Positions 41,158 to 48,599 of a DNA stretch of 52,115 nucleotides are shown here, in pieces (positions within the stretch are counted from its first letter, which is position 1; the number at the start of each line of letters is the position of its first letter). This DNA is from Niabella aurantiaca DSM 17617. GTDB taxonomy: Bacteria > Bacteroidota > Bacteroidia > Chitinophagales > Chitinophagaceae. A program made the position numbers and the translations under genes. The DNA is taken from the NCBI RefSeq assembly GCF_000374125.1, contig NZ_KB893643.1, forward strand, positions 130,215-182,329, written 5' to 3'. A model generated the notes under the pieces. That model worked only from the letters and a program-made list of their open reading frames with translations, was not told the origin of the DNA and made no database searches.

Positions 41158-41652
41158 TCAATATTCTTTTATCTCCCAAACGCCTTTCACCAGCTTCACA
41201 ACCTTTAAAGGGAAAGGATACATTGCTGCTACTGCGCGTATTTTCACGAGTGCATCATCAGTCATCCATCCTTTTGTTTCGTGTAATTCCAATGAGCGAT
41301 CGGCCATCATAACCAGGAAGTCGGGCCTATAAAAACAGTTGTCACCTATTCTTAGGTTAATCGCCTCAAACCAGTAATTCTGAATCACCCCGGCACGCTT
41401 CTCTAACTCCAGATGATCACGGTATAGGGCCTCCGTTTTATTCATTTTCCCGGTCTTCAGTCTCCCCAAGGCGAAAGATGCAATTTTGAATTTTCCGGAA
41501 TTTCCGGAATCTCCACCCGGAATTATCGGAATTTGAGGGGAATTACCCGCTTTTTCGGAAGCGACCGCCGGAATACCCGGAATTTTCGGGGGTATTTGCC
41601 CACTCTTGGCGTTGAAGGCGTCGACATCCGCCCGGGTCCATCTGGTGTTCAT
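41158..41652 (-). CDS. DUF1064-like phage nuclease (Holliday-junction resolvase type)
   Basis: Start taken at ATG 41652 (MNTRWTRADVDAFNAK) because the longer form would overlap the upstream gene. The C-terminal 95 residues (ALYRDHLELEKRAG, YRPDFLVMMADRSLELHETKGW, TDDALVKIRAVAAMYP) match the DUF1064 pattern: D in PDFL and E-x-K in HETKG form a PD-(D/E)XK site. Residues about 20-60 are a Pro/Gly linker encoded by GGAAT-type repeats. Probably resolves or trims branched replication intermediates. Confidence 0.82.
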   Translation of the reverse strand: MNTRWTRADVDAFNAKSGQIPPKIPGIPAVASEKAGNSPQIPIIPGGDSGNSGKFKIASFALGRLKTGKMNKTEALYRDHLELEKRAGVIQNYWFEAINLRIGDNCFYRPDFLVMMADRSLELHETKGWMTDDALVKIRAVAAMYPFPLKVVKLVKGVWEIKEY

Positions 41653-41656
41653 AGTC

Positions 41657-41983
41657 TTAATTGTTTTCAGCCTCCCATTCCTCTCTTGTCGCATGGATGA
41701 CTTTGCCTTTTGTTATCGCCTCATACTCTTCTTTCATGACGCAGAAATTATTCGGCATCTTGTACTTAATATATCCCGCCAGACTTTCGCCACACCACAT
41801 GAACGTCGCGGGATGATCAAACCATTCCCGGTACAACCGGTCGAAAACCTTCGGGTCCGTAATGTCAGTAACCAGCGTAAAAACACCATTCACATCCATT
41901 GTATATTCGGCCAACCTGGTAACCGGCGGCTTTGCCACGGTGTTTTTTGTTGTCGTGTGAGACCTTTTGCGTTTCTTACTCAT
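41657..41983 (-). CDS. Unknown protein with basic N-terminus (108 residues)
   Basis: Begins MSKKRKRSHTTTKN then a compact alpha/beta part (DPKVFDRLYREWFDHPATFMWCG). No family recognised. Precedes the resolvase-like gene in the early operon. Confidence 0.66.
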   Translation of the reverse strand: MSKKRKRSHTTTKNTVAKPPVTRLAEYTMDVNGVFTLVTDITDPKVFDRLYREWFDHPATFMWCGESLAGYIKYKMPNNFCVMKEEYEAITKGKVIHATREEWEAENN

Positions 41984-42022
41984 TTTACCTTTTTAAACAG
42001 GGCGCATGCCCGGTCAGTTACT

Positions 42023-42214
42023 TTAATTTATTTTCAAACTTGCCAGTTTGTCCGTATACAAACTCTTGATCTCTTTACATAGGGCTAAGGCGATGTTGGC
42101 TACCTGATCATGATCGCCATCCTTATGCAGTCTCATTATCTTGGCATGGGCGTTTCCGTACTCGCGGATTGTTTTTAACAAGTATTCAATATGCTCCGCC
42201 TCATCTATTGTCAT
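42023..42214 (-). CDS. Small helical protein (63 residues)
   Basis: An all-helical, charged protein (TIDEAEHIEYLLKTIREYGN, HDQVANIALALCKEIKSLY). ATGA overlap with the upstream gene supports it. Unknown function. Confidence 0.65.
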   Translation of the reverse strand: MTIDEAEHIEYLLKTIREYGNAHAKIMRLHKDGDHDQVANIALALCKEIKSLYTDKLASLKIN

Positions 42215-42447
42215 AAATACCTCCTTTTTAATTTGTCCTGAAGATTTTCAACCAATAATTCCAATTCAGATATATGCGCTTTCATTTTCTCCACCTGCTC
42301 CTTGAAGGCCTTACGCTCGAAACCAGCCCACGTAACCGGCCTTTTGTCGCACACACAGTCTTCGATTTTATCAATATAGTCCCCAGTACCACACCCAGGA
42401 ATCAGTATCTTTTCCCCTTTATCGTAGATATAGTGGCAGCGCATCAT
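42211..42447 (-). CDS. Small protein with Cys-rich start and coiled-coil end (78 residues)
   Basis: Start at ATG 42447 (MMRCHYIYDKGEKILIPGCGTGDY) rather than 42474, because the upstream micropeptide stop overlaps it as ATGA. Conserved-looking Cys residues (CHY, GCGTG, CVC) then a coiled coil (KMKAHISELELLVENLQDKL). Unknown. Confidence 0.66.
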   Translation of the reverse strand: MMRCHYIYDKGEKILIPGCGTGDYIDKIEDCVCDKRPVTWAGFERKAFKEQVEKMKAHISELELLVENLQDKLKRRYL

Positions 42448-42527
42448 CTCCTTTTCCCTTTTATCACCGCCCATCCAACCCCGGCCGAATAAAAGGCCAG
42501 GAAGGCGGTTAGAATTATTGTTGTCAT
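42444..42527 (-). CDS. 27-residue single-helix membrane micropeptide
   Basis: ATG 42527 overlaps the previous stop (ATGA), and its own TGA (42444-42446) overlaps the next start. Sequence: MTTIILTAFLAFYSAGVGWA followed by VIKGKRR, one hydrophobic helix and a basic end. Below usual gene-calling length. One of three alike in this operon. Confidence 0.68.
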   Translation of the reverse strand: MTTIILTAFLAFYSAGVGWAVIKGKRR

Positions 42528-43045
42528 GGCCGGTATCTCAGTTTTTCATTTTGAAAATACAGGCCTGGAATGTCTTTTAGTTTTTTATTAAAGTCGTCGA
42601 TCAGCGCTTCCATCTTAGATGGCAATTCGCCATCTTCTGTTGATTGATCACTCCAATATTCATAATCCAGAGGGATAAATGGCTTTCTTTCTGCGGCATA
42701 CAGATACATGTCTTCCATTTCCAAATCGTTATCCTCCAGATACTCTTCCAAATCGCCTTCATCCCAAAAGAAATGATTATCATCGTCACAAATCGGGAAT
42801 TCGCTCGTAGTGGGAAGGGCCATGTACCGCTCCCGAGCCTTCTTTGACCGGCAACTAAAGCAGTCACCTCCTTTGTATTCAGAATCATTTATGCCACAGG
42901 TTTTGCACTTAGTGTGAGTGATATTATCGTAAATAGCCCTATCCTTAAAATAGTGAGCGTATATTTTACCATTAGGGGCTTTAAGGCAGTCCAATTTTAC
43001 AGGCTCCAAAACCACGTCTTCCGGGTATATTTTCTTCGATTCCAT
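42524..43045 (-). CDS. Unknown protein with four-Cys zinc site (173 residues)
   Basis: Residues about 42-63 read CKTCGINDSEYKGGDCFSC, a zinc-binding knuckle pair, with basic SKKARERY after it. The rest is acidic (DDNHFFWDEGDLEEYLEDND). Known-type phage protein without clear role. Stop overlaps the micropeptide start. Confidence 0.7.
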   Translation of the reverse strand: MESKKIYPEDVVLEPVKLDCLKAPNGKIYAHYFKDRAIYDNITHTKCKTCGINDSEYKGGDCFSCRSKKARERYMALPTTSEFPICDDDNHFFWDEGDLEEYLEDNDLEMEDMYLYAAERKPFIPLDYEYWSDQSTEDGELPSKMEALIDDFNKKLKDIPGLYFQNEKLRYRP

Positions 43046-43047
43046 AA

Positions 43048-43545
43048 TTAATGTTTTAAAAGCTCATTATTCTCATGAATGTTGCCAGCCCGATGTAACT
43101 TTTCAATATCATCTGGTTCAATATTGAAAGGCATCATTCTATCAAGATGCTCAATTCCGGTATCAATGTATTCGTCCTTTTCTGAAATCGATAGCAAAGA
43201 GAACATTGCCCATTCGTTTATCCAGGTAACAACAAAATAGTTGCGCTCATCTCCGTGATCCTGTTCTATTTCTTCAAAGAATATATCCCCCTCAAAGATC
43301 ATTTTACCGTTCTTGTCCTTTAAGCCGGTGTACTGGCCCACTGTTTCGGGCATGACTTCAATTATGTTTCCACAGTCCTCCAGATCTTCCCAGCATTCGT
43401 AGTCATTCAAACGGGCGATAATCTCAACGGTGGCCACACCCGGCGAATCGGTCAGCTCAGATTTTACCCACAGGTTATTTACCAGGCATCCGTAAACCCA
43501 TTCGCCGTTATCTACCCGCTTCCCCCGGAATATGTATTCTCTCAT
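43048..43545 (-). CDS. YopX-family protein
   Basis: 165 residues with the YopX (PF09643) pattern: MREYIFRGKRVDNGEWVYG at the start and VGQYTGLKDKNGKMIFEGDI in the middle. The family is common in phages of Gram-positives and Bacteroidota; function unknown. ATG overlaps the stop of a 29-residue micropeptide gene. Confidence 0.9.
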   Translation of the reverse strand: MREYIFRGKRVDNGEWVYGCLVNNLWVKSELTDSPGVATVEIIARLNDYECWEDLEDCGNIIEVMPETVGQYTGLKDKNGKMIFEGDIFFEEIEQDHGDERNYFVVTWINEWAMFSLLSISEKDEYIDTGIEHLDRMMPFNIEPDDIEKLHRAGNIHENNELLKH

Positions 43546-43631
43546 TTCTTTCTATTTTTAATAAACCAATAAACGATACCGTTGATCAGGCCGCCAATGA
43601 GGCCTATAATGATTGCTTCTGTCATTTTCAT
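43542..43631 (-). CDS. 29-residue single-helix membrane micropeptide
   Basis: ATG 43631, TGA 43542-43544 inside the YopX start (ATGA). Sequence: MKMTEAIIIGLIGGLINGIV followed by YWFIKNRKK. One hydrophobic helix and a basic end, like the peptides at 42444 and 47811. Coupling to the next gene supports translation. Confidence 0.68.
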   Translation of the reverse strand: MKMTEAIIIGLIGGLINGIVYWFIKNRKK

Positions 43632-43659
43632 TTATCGCCCTTCCGGGCCGGTTGATCGT

Positions 43660-43836
43660 TTAAAATTCTCCCCATTTAGGCAGTTCCGACCAAGACAGAT
43701 CGGGTTGCAACTCTTTTCCATCAGACAGCCTGATAATAGTTAATACACCGGATGACAGCCCTGCTAAATCATCGTCTGTGTATGTGTCAGTAATATAGTG
43801 CTGCCCATCTTCGAATGTGATAATATATTTTTCCAT
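43660..43836 (-). CDS. Small unknown protein (58 residues)
   Basis: ATG 43836 to TAA 43660. Starts MEKYIITFEDGQHYITDTYT and ends SWSELPKWGEF; beta-rich and acidic. Fills the gap between the 69-residue gene and the micropeptide on the same strand, with typical spacing. Not recognised. Confidence 0.68.
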   Translation of the reverse strand: MEKYIITFEDGQHYITDTYTDDDLAGLSSGVLTIIRLSDGKELQPDLSWSELPKWGEF

Positions 43837-43846
43837 AAATAGTTGT

Positions 43847-44056
43847 TTAATATTCCAAAACCTGATTTATCATATCTCTTATTGCTGTTAACTCCTTGCG
43901 ATTTACGTTGAAATAAACTTCCTCGCCGGGGTCGTCCTCGTCGATAGCAACGGTCACCTGCACTTGGCTGCAATCGTTTTGAATTGTTACCTTATAGTCC
44001 CCCTGATCATCAAAGGAGGTGAAGATTGTCTGATGCTTTGTTTTTTCTACTCTCAT
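43847..44056 (-). CDS. Small unknown beta-rich protein (69 residues)
   Basis: Starts MRVEKTKHQTIFTSFDDQGD with alternating strands (YKVTIQNDCSQVQVTVAID) and a closing helix. Short spacing to both neighbours. Not recognised. Confidence 0.68.
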   Translation of the reverse strand: MRVEKTKHQTIFTSFDDQGDYKVTIQNDCSQVQVTVAIDEDDPGEEVYFNVNRKELTAIRDMINQVLEY

Positions 44057-44087
44057 ATACTTTTATTTGTGGCCGTATCCGGGTTAA

Positions 44088-44453
44088 TTATCTACAAAAC
44101 TCATCTTCAGCCCACTGGTCAAACGTTCGCCCTTGGTCGTCTCTGGGTTCATTGTCTATGTGATTCACGACGCCCCGTTCGTCCGGTTTACCCCACTTTC
44201 GGTTAAGGTTTTTCTGAAACTTTTTATCAATGAAATCAACGATATCATCGTAGCTCATTCCGGCTTTATAAGCGGCGCCAAACAGAAGAAAGAAGGCGTC
44301 AGCGAATTCCTCCCGAGGGTCGCCCATTATCATTACTTCGTCTTCTATTTCCCTGATCTCATCTTTTAGATGGGCTAAACGGGAATGCACTGTTGAATCA
44401 GGGAATGTTTTGTCTTGCCATTCTGTAATGGCTAAAAATTGTTCATGTGTCAT
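44088..44453 (-). CDS. MazG-like nucleotide pyrophosphohydrolase (DUF550-type)
   Basis: 121 residues with the MazG-fold pattern: HLKDEIREIEDEV carries the first acidic cluster (E-x-x-E) and EEFADAFFLLFGAAYKAG the second (E-x-x-D). Such enzymes hydrolyse (d)NTPs to monophosphates in a Mg-dependent reaction and tune phage nucleotide pools. Confidence 0.85.
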   Translation of the reverse strand: MTHEQFLAITEWQDKTFPDSTVHSRLAHLKDEIREIEDEVMIMGDPREEFADAFFLLFGAAYKAGMSYDDIVDFIDKKFQKNLNRKWGKPDERGVVNHIDNEPRDDQGRTFDQWAEDEFCR

Positions 44454-44494
44454 ATTCTATTTTTAATTGTCAAGTATTACTTGACGGTTGGTGA

Positions 44495-44752
44495 TTAATG
44501 TTCAAACCCTTCAATATCAAACTGCTGTTTGCATTTTGGGCATTCAACCTCGTAAGTGCTATCAATCCCATCGGACGGAAAACTCGGCATATAATTCTCC
44601 CACCATTCACGATCCCAATAATCATCCAGATGTTTGTCGCAGTGAGGGCAATAGACGCTGTATGAGATCGAAATATTGCCGGTTGTTTTTGGCACAACCC
44701 CTCCGGTGCGCTGGCTGTCATTAATGTGTTGCTGATTATCGGCCATAAACAA
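44495..44752 (-). CDS. Zinc-ribbon protein (85 residues)
   Basis: Two CxxC knuckles, YCPHCDKHLDDYW and VECPKCKQQFD, form a zinc ribbon after a disordered start. Overlaps the HTH gene by 17 bp. A possible transcription or recombination accessory; not identified further. Confidence 0.72.
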   Translation of the reverse strand: MFMADNQQHINDSQRTGGVVPKTTGNISISYSVYCPHCDKHLDDYWDREWWENYMPSFPSDGIDSTYEVECPKCKQQFDIEGFEH

Positions 44753-45050
44753 TACTTTTAGCTTTTAAAAACTCGATTTCATGCTCCAAATCCGAAACCC
44801 GTTCTTCCAGGGTCTTTTTCATGGGCACCGGCATTACACGCTGATCATCTTTGATATACCCGGCATCGATCAGCAGATCCTCAACATTAGTGCTATACAG
44901 CTTTGCGAGCACATACAATGCCTGTGCGCTGGGATGCTTTATTTTGCCTGTTTCTAACTGTGACAGATAGGCATTGCTCAATCCGGTAGCTTCTTCGACT
45001 TGCCGCAGCGTTAAGCCCGATCTGTTGCGTAGAACTCTAAGTTGTATCAT
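44736..45050 (-). CDS. Cro/C1-type HTH regulator with coiled coil (104 residues)
   Basis: Start at ATG 45050, overlapping the upstream stop (ATGA); a longer frame from 45095 is rejected. HTH: LRVLRNRSGLTLRQVEEATGLSNAYLSQLETGKIKHPS (helices 2-3 with LSQLETG). A C-terminal heptad part (LEERVSDLEHEIEFLKAK) should dimerise. An early-operon regulator, Cro-like in position. Confidence 0.85.
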   Translation of the reverse strand: MIQLRVLRNRSGLTLRQVEEATGLSNAYLSQLETGKIKHPSAQALYVLAKLYSTNVEDLLIDAGYIKDDQRVMPVPMKKTLEERVSDLEHEIEFLKAKSIVYGR

Positions 45051-45268
45051 TCTCCACCTCCTTCCTTTTTTAAGTGTGTGAATTTTTGTTCCCACACAAT
45101 ACCCGTTCCCCTACAGGACCTACACTGCTCAGGTGTTGCATCAGAAGAACTGCTCCATTGTCCAGAAACCTGACGATAGAAACCATTCGGTACCGTTCCT
45201 GTTCCGCTACATATCGGGCAACAATGAGGCTTACTTTCACTTACCAAAGTCATTTTTTGACTGCTCAT
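45047..45268 (-). CDS. DnaJ-type zinc-finger protein (73 residues)
   Basis: Two CxxCxGxG elements, CPICSGTGTV and CRSCRGTGIV, as in the Cys-rich region of DnaJ but without a J domain. Such small proteins occur in phage early operons; role unknown. ATGA overlaps at both ends. Confidence 0.78.
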   Translation of the reverse strand: MSSQKMTLVSESKPHCCPICSGTGTVPNGFYRQVSGQWSSSSDATPEQCRSCRGTGIVWEQKFTHLKKEGGGE

Positions 45269-45711
45269 TTTGATTGCTTTATTTGGTTGATTATTTCGCC
45301 TTCTGAATACATATAATCTATTCCGATCGTTTCTACTTCGGTAGTGCCAAAAAGATCTTCCAGGCAGAATATCTCTCCGTTATCAAATCCTTTTCTTGCC
45401 ATTCTTATTGCTTCTATCACCTGCCCCTCCGTATACATCCCCGCCACCTTCCCAGCGGCATATTCGGCTGCCCGGGTGTTGAGGTATTTTTGAATGGCTT
45501 TTGCACCATACTCTTCGGCGATGTAATCACTAAGCAACCCGCTCACTTCATCCAGTGGAAATGCTTCGCCCTGTTCCTGAATGCGGGCGGCGTGGTAGGC
45601 TTCGGCATACTCCTGCATAGCCTGGCCAACGGCGTTAGAGTAATTATCTGGATTAAGTCCCGCGGACCTCCATATGTGCTTTCTTTCTTCCATTAATTCT
45701 GTAGTGTTCAT
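45265..45711 (-). CDS. Unknown early protein, AYHAAR family (148 residues)
   Basis: Contains YAEAYHAARIQEQGEAFPLDEV, a block shared with the next gene, plus helical and acidic parts (MYTEGQVIEAIRMARKGFDNG; a second MYSEGEIINQIKQSK). The two MYxEGxxI elements suggest an internal repeat. Known as a frequent phage early-gene type without assigned function. Confidence 0.72.
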   Translation of the reverse strand: MNTTELMEERKHIWRSAGLNPDNYSNAVGQAMQEYAEAYHAARIQEQGEAFPLDEVSGLLSDYIAEEYGAKAIQKYLNTRAAEYAAGKVAGMYTEGQVIEAIRMARKGFDNGEIFCLEDLFGTTEVETIGIDYMYSEGEIINQIKQSK

Positions 45712-46046
45712 CGCTTTGATTTTAATTGTTGTTCGATCTCGATTGCCTTATCAGCAACACCTCTCCATATTTCCCACATCTGACGGTAGTCACTGCCTTG
45801 AAACTGGTTTGCCATATGCTTATCCATAGAAAGAATGTGATCGGCCAGATACATAAGTCTTAAAAGGTTTGTTTTACCTTCCTGAAGTTTTGCGGCGTGG
45901 TAGGCTTCGGCTACCTGATCATAATGAAACTCGCGTTGATGAAAAGGAGTGTCTGATATAAAGTGATCCCAATCCGGATAATTTGGGTAATGCTCCTTTG
46001 CGTATTCATCCTTTACCTGCTGTAGCAGGTCTGTTTGTTTATCCAT
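45708..46046 (-). CDS. Unknown early protein, AYHAAK family (112 residues)
   Basis: Start at ATG 46046 (MDKQTDLLQQVKDEYAKEHY), overlapping the upstream stop by 8 bp. Shares VAEAYHAAKLQEG with its neighbour, so the two arose by duplication. Helical; unknown role. Confidence 0.72.
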   Translation of the reverse strand: MDKQTDLLQQVKDEYAKEHYPNYPDWDHFISDTPFHQREFHYDQVAEAYHAAKLQEGKTNLLRLMYLADHILSMDKHMANQFQGSDYRQMWEIWRGVADKAIEIEQQLKSKR

Positions 46047-46512
46047 TGTCTTTGAATTTTTTAAATACATAAATTCTTTCCAGGTCCAGTACCTTATCCT
46101 GGGCTGATGGCATGCTTATTTCCAATTCCTTGTACTTTTCTTTTATCTTGCCTAAGTGGGCGTTAATGTTGTCATCGGAAATTGAATAACCGGCAGCTTC
46201 TATGGCTGAATCGAATGATTCCGATGCAGTAATATCTCCGTTCCAACCACCAATCCTGTAGTCAATGTAGTATTCACCTGTCTCAAACCACTCTACCAAC
46301 TCGTCAAAATCCTCCTGGTGCATTTCTGATAGACTCCCCACCAATTCGTACCCCTTTGGGAAATACCAGACCTTTTGCCGGCCAATGTGCTCACCATGCA
46401 CAGATGTTGATGTATGAGGACCGAGGGCTGATTTGTCACCAATGGTCCAACCTTCCGGTATTTCCGCAAGAAGCACCGGTACGGGTAGGTTATTTAATTC
46501 AGCTGTTTTCAT
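46039..46512 (-). CDS. Unknown early protein (157 residues)
   Basis: Begins MKTAELNNLPVPVLLAEIPE; a beta part followed by a helix-rich C-terminus (AHLGKIKEKYKELEI). No family recognised. In-frame with operon spacing. Confidence 0.7.
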   Translation of the reverse strand: MKTAELNNLPVPVLLAEIPEGWTIGDKSALGPHTSTSVHGEHIGRQKVWYFPKGYELVGSLSEMHQEDFDELVEWFETGEYYIDYRIGGWNGDITASESFDSAIEAAGYSISDDNINAHLGKIKEKYKELEISMPSAQDKVLDLERIYVFKKFKDNG

Positions 46513-46519
46513 CTTTTTG

Positions 46520-47071
46520 TCATTTCTTCTCCTTTGATTCGTAAAACAAAAATGGTTTCTTAAATACGGTTTCCTCTTCGGCCTGCCAGGCTTGATGCCG
46601 CGATCGGTTAAGCTGATTTGAAAAAGAATCCCTAACCAGCAGCTCCATTCCTCCTATAAGACATGAGGCCTTAGGTGGTTTATCTCCCAACGGGTTCCGC
46701 AGATTCACGTTTGCACGCACCAAAGACTCCAACGACCAACGCGCAATAGAAAACCCAGGACCTCCATTGTTCTCTGGGAAGTAGTTTTTATACTGTATAC
46801 CAGGATTTCGGCAGACAGAATACGACGATTCAACAATCAGTTCCGCCACCTCCTCCGGAACTTCTCCCAGCTTACCGGCGGGGAGCCAGGTGCCGGGATT
46901 AATGGGCTCCTTGCAATACAATGGTATATTGTGCCCAGTTCCATTTAAAACATATGATATCCAGGGCCATTTAGTTTCTTCATCGAACTCAAGGATAACG
47001 TTCTTTACGCCCGCCGGAAGATCCACGATCAGCACGCGGGCCTTTTCTGTTTCAATTAATTTGTGTTTCAT
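46520..47071 (-). CDS. Unknown early protein (183 residues)
   Basis: Begins MKHKLIETEKARVLIVDLP, with a conserved-type block NGGPGFSIARWSLESLVRANVNL and RHQAWQAEEETVFKKPFLFY near the end. ATGA overlap with the methyltransferase gene. Not recognised. Confidence 0.72.
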   Translation of the reverse strand: MKHKLIETEKARVLIVDLPAGVKNVILEFDEETKWPWISYVLNGTGHNIPLYCKEPINPGTWLPAGKLGEVPEEVAELIVESSYSVCRNPGIQYKNYFPENNGGPGFSIARWSLESLVRANVNLRNPLGDKPPKASCLIGGMELLVRDSFSNQLNRSRHQAWQAEEETVFKKPFLFYESKEKK

Positions 47072-47814
47072 GAATAAAGTTTTTCGTATTGATTAATGGC
47101 GCTGAATATGGCCTCCGGTATCTGGCGAACAACCGCATTACCACACCCACCTAACCTTTTAACAACGTCCAGTCTTTTGGGAGCCCCATCATCCACTCTG
47201 AAAATCGGGGGTTCGCTATAGCCTTGTTGAAATCGTAGAAAAGGATGGCATTGTGTATCCAATGCATCCGCTTTGACACTCTTTTCAATGCAGCCTGCTT
47301 TGACACTGTGTAGTATGCCTTTCCATCTGTGTGAAGAGGGGTAGGCAAGTACCCACAGGCGCTTCCTGATGTGCGGCATTCCAAAGTCGGAAGCTGATAT
47401 AATTTCCCATTCTGCATTATACCCGATTTCGGAAAGGTCATAAAGGACTTGCTCGAACCCTCTTTTAAGGAGCAAAGGTGAATTTTCAATAAGGATGTAT
47501 CCAGGATGAATCTCTTTGATACCTCGCGCATACTCACTCCAAAGTCCGCTTCTTGATGCGTAAATCCCCCCCCCAAGCCCCGATGCTGAAATGTCCTGGC
47601 ATGGGAATCCTCCCGAAATAATGTCAATTGCTCCATCATAATCTTTAAAATTTACCGTCTTAATATCCCCGTGTTGCCTGCATTCAGGAAAGTGATGGCT
47701 TGTGAGCCTATTACACCAATCATCTATTTCAACCGACATCACGTTATCCCATCCTACATTGCGGGCTGCCAGTTGAAAACACCCAATCCCGTTGAAAAAT
47801 GCCGCGTGCCTCAT
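47068..47814 (-). CDS. dcm: DNA (cytosine-5-)methyltransferase
   Basis: 248 residues, short for the family (a small target-recognition domain). Motif I FFNGIGCFQLA (AdoMet), motif IV GGFPCQDIS with the catalytic Cys, motif VI ENSPLLL (ENS in place of ENV), motif VIII IRKRLWV, and motif X GCGNAVV are all present. It methylates cytosine C5 in a sequence-specific way, commonly to shield phage DNA. No cognate restriction enzyme is nearby, so it is an orphan. A 163-codon ORF in another frame overlaps most of it. Neighbours overlap by ATGA on both sides. Confidence 0.94.
   Translation of the reverse strand: MRHAAFFNGIGCFQLAARNVGWDNVMSVEIDDWCNRLTSHHFPECRQHGDIKTVNFKDYDGAIDIISGGFPCQDISASGLGGGIYASRSGLWSEYARGIKEIHPGYILIENSPLLLKRGFEQVLYDLSEIGYNAEWEIISASDFGMPHIRKRLWVLAYPSSHRWKGILHSVKAGCIEKSVKADALDTQCHPFLRFQQGYSEPPIFRVDDGAPKRLDVVKRLGGCGNAVVRQIPEAIFSAINQYEKLYS
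47151..47639 (-). CDS. Overlapping-frame protein within dcm
   Basis: 162 residues read in another frame of the same strand, wholly inside dcm. It begins MMEQLTLFREDSHARTF, contains FPKSGIMQNGKLYQLPTLE and a later LPTP, and ends NPRFSEWMMGLPKDWTLLKG. I recall phage proteins of just this pattern (LTLFPEDS...SGMMRNG...PTP...WMMGFPxGWT) annotated as methyltransferase-associated. The frame is the same as dcm's +1/-1 relation throughout: dcm GGFPCQDIS lies over REDSHARTF. Whether it is translated is open; a shadow frame kept open by dcm conservation is the alternative. Confidence 0.5.
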   Translation of the reverse strand: MMEQLTLFREDSHARTFQHRGLGGGFTHQEADFGVSMREVSKRFILDTSLLKIHLCSLKEGSSKSFMTFPKSGIMQNGKLYQLPTLECRTSGSACGYLPTPLHTDGKAYYTVSKQAALKRVSKRMHWIHNAILFYDFNKAIANPRFSEWMMGLPKDWTLLKG

Positions 47815-47903
47815 TTCTTCCTATTTACCTCCGCCACTATACCGGTAATCAAACCGATCATAGCAATCGCGGAGAGGGTTAAAAAAAGGGTTGTAGGGGT
47901 CAT
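47811..47903 (-). CDS. 30-residue single-helix membrane micropeptide
   Basis: ATG 47903 overlaps the DnaA-like stop (TGA 47900-47902), and its own TGA (47811-47813) overlaps the dcm start, both as ATGA. Sequence: MTPTTLFLTLSAIAMIGLIT followed by GIVAEVNRKK. One hydrophobic helix and a basic end; same style as 42444 and 43542. Confidence 0.7.
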   Translation of the reverse strand: MTPTTLFLTLSAIAMIGLITGIVAEVNRKK

Positions 47904-48406
47904 GACACAACTGTAAATAATTTAATAAAGTCAACTTTGTTAAGTTGTATTTCTATCTCATCCCCGTTCGTGATAAAAAACCGGCTTGCATTCCCACAAA
48001 TGGATCTAAACTTGGCAAGCGTCATAGGTCCGGATGACAATTCCTTTATTTTATTTTTGTGCCTATCGTAGATTTCAAATAGGTTATTTATGTGGTAAAC
48101 CACCTTGTAGGCCCTGTCTATTGCTGATATATCAATATCTGAGAATCTACCAAGTATTTCCATGGCTTTTGCATCCCCTGTCTGAACGAGCTCAGAAACT
48201 CGTCTTATGCCATGTATTACAGTTGTATGGTCCACATTGAACATCCGACTTAGCTCAGACTTGTTTAATCCGTAGTACTTATACAGGTAATAATGTGATA
48301 CCTGCCTGGCTAAAGGGGCGTCCCCTCTCCTTGTTGTACTGTTTACGTCATCAAAAGGAACGCCAGCTGCGTCTGCTGCTCTTTTATAAATACTTTGCAC
48401 TGTCAT
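47900..48406 (-). CDS. DnaA domain-IV-like replication protein
   Basis: Start at ATG 48406 (MTVQSIYKRAADAAGV); the longer frame to 48463 runs through origin repeats. 168 residues. Residues 31-70 match the DNA-binding domain of DnaA: PLARQVSHYYLYKYYGLNKS then the DHTTV-type recognition helix NVDHTTVIHGIRRV. No AAA+ domain. It is encoded beside an iteron/AT-rich stretch and the primase-helicase, so it probably binds the phage origin. Confidence 0.88.
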   Translation of the reverse strand: MTVQSIYKRAADAAGVPFDDVNSTTRRGDAPLARQVSHYYLYKYYGLNKSELSRMFNVDHTTVIHGIRRVSELVQTGDAKAMEILGRFSDIDISAIDRAYKVVYHINNLFEIYDRHKNKIKELSSGPMTLAKFRSICGNASRFFITNGDEIEIQLNKVDFIKLFTVVS

Positions 48407-48421
48407 ATTATGATTTTTTAT

Positions 48422-48599
48422 TGTAACTGATGTAATCGATATGTAATCGATTTTGTAACCCATTTCTCATTGATAATCAACTCCGTAACCGATGTAACCG
48501 TTTTTTTGAGAAAAATTTTCTATTTTTTATTTTTCTATTTTTTATTTTATATAAAAGGGTAGAGTGCGAAAAAAGCGTTACATCGGTTACACGGTTACA
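48422..48599. other. Probable phage replication origin: nine TGTAAC-type iterons around an AT-rich core
   Basis: Six direct TGTAAY/CGTAAC copies begin at 48422, 48431, 48442, 48454, 48484 and 48493. Three inverted copies (GTTACA) begin at 48577, 48586 and 48594. Between them 48501-48560 is almost pure A/T with repeated TATTTTTTATTTT tracts, a natural unwinding element. Flanked by the DnaA-like gene and the primase-helicase gene, whose 3' end enters the inverted iterons. Confidence 0.78.
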
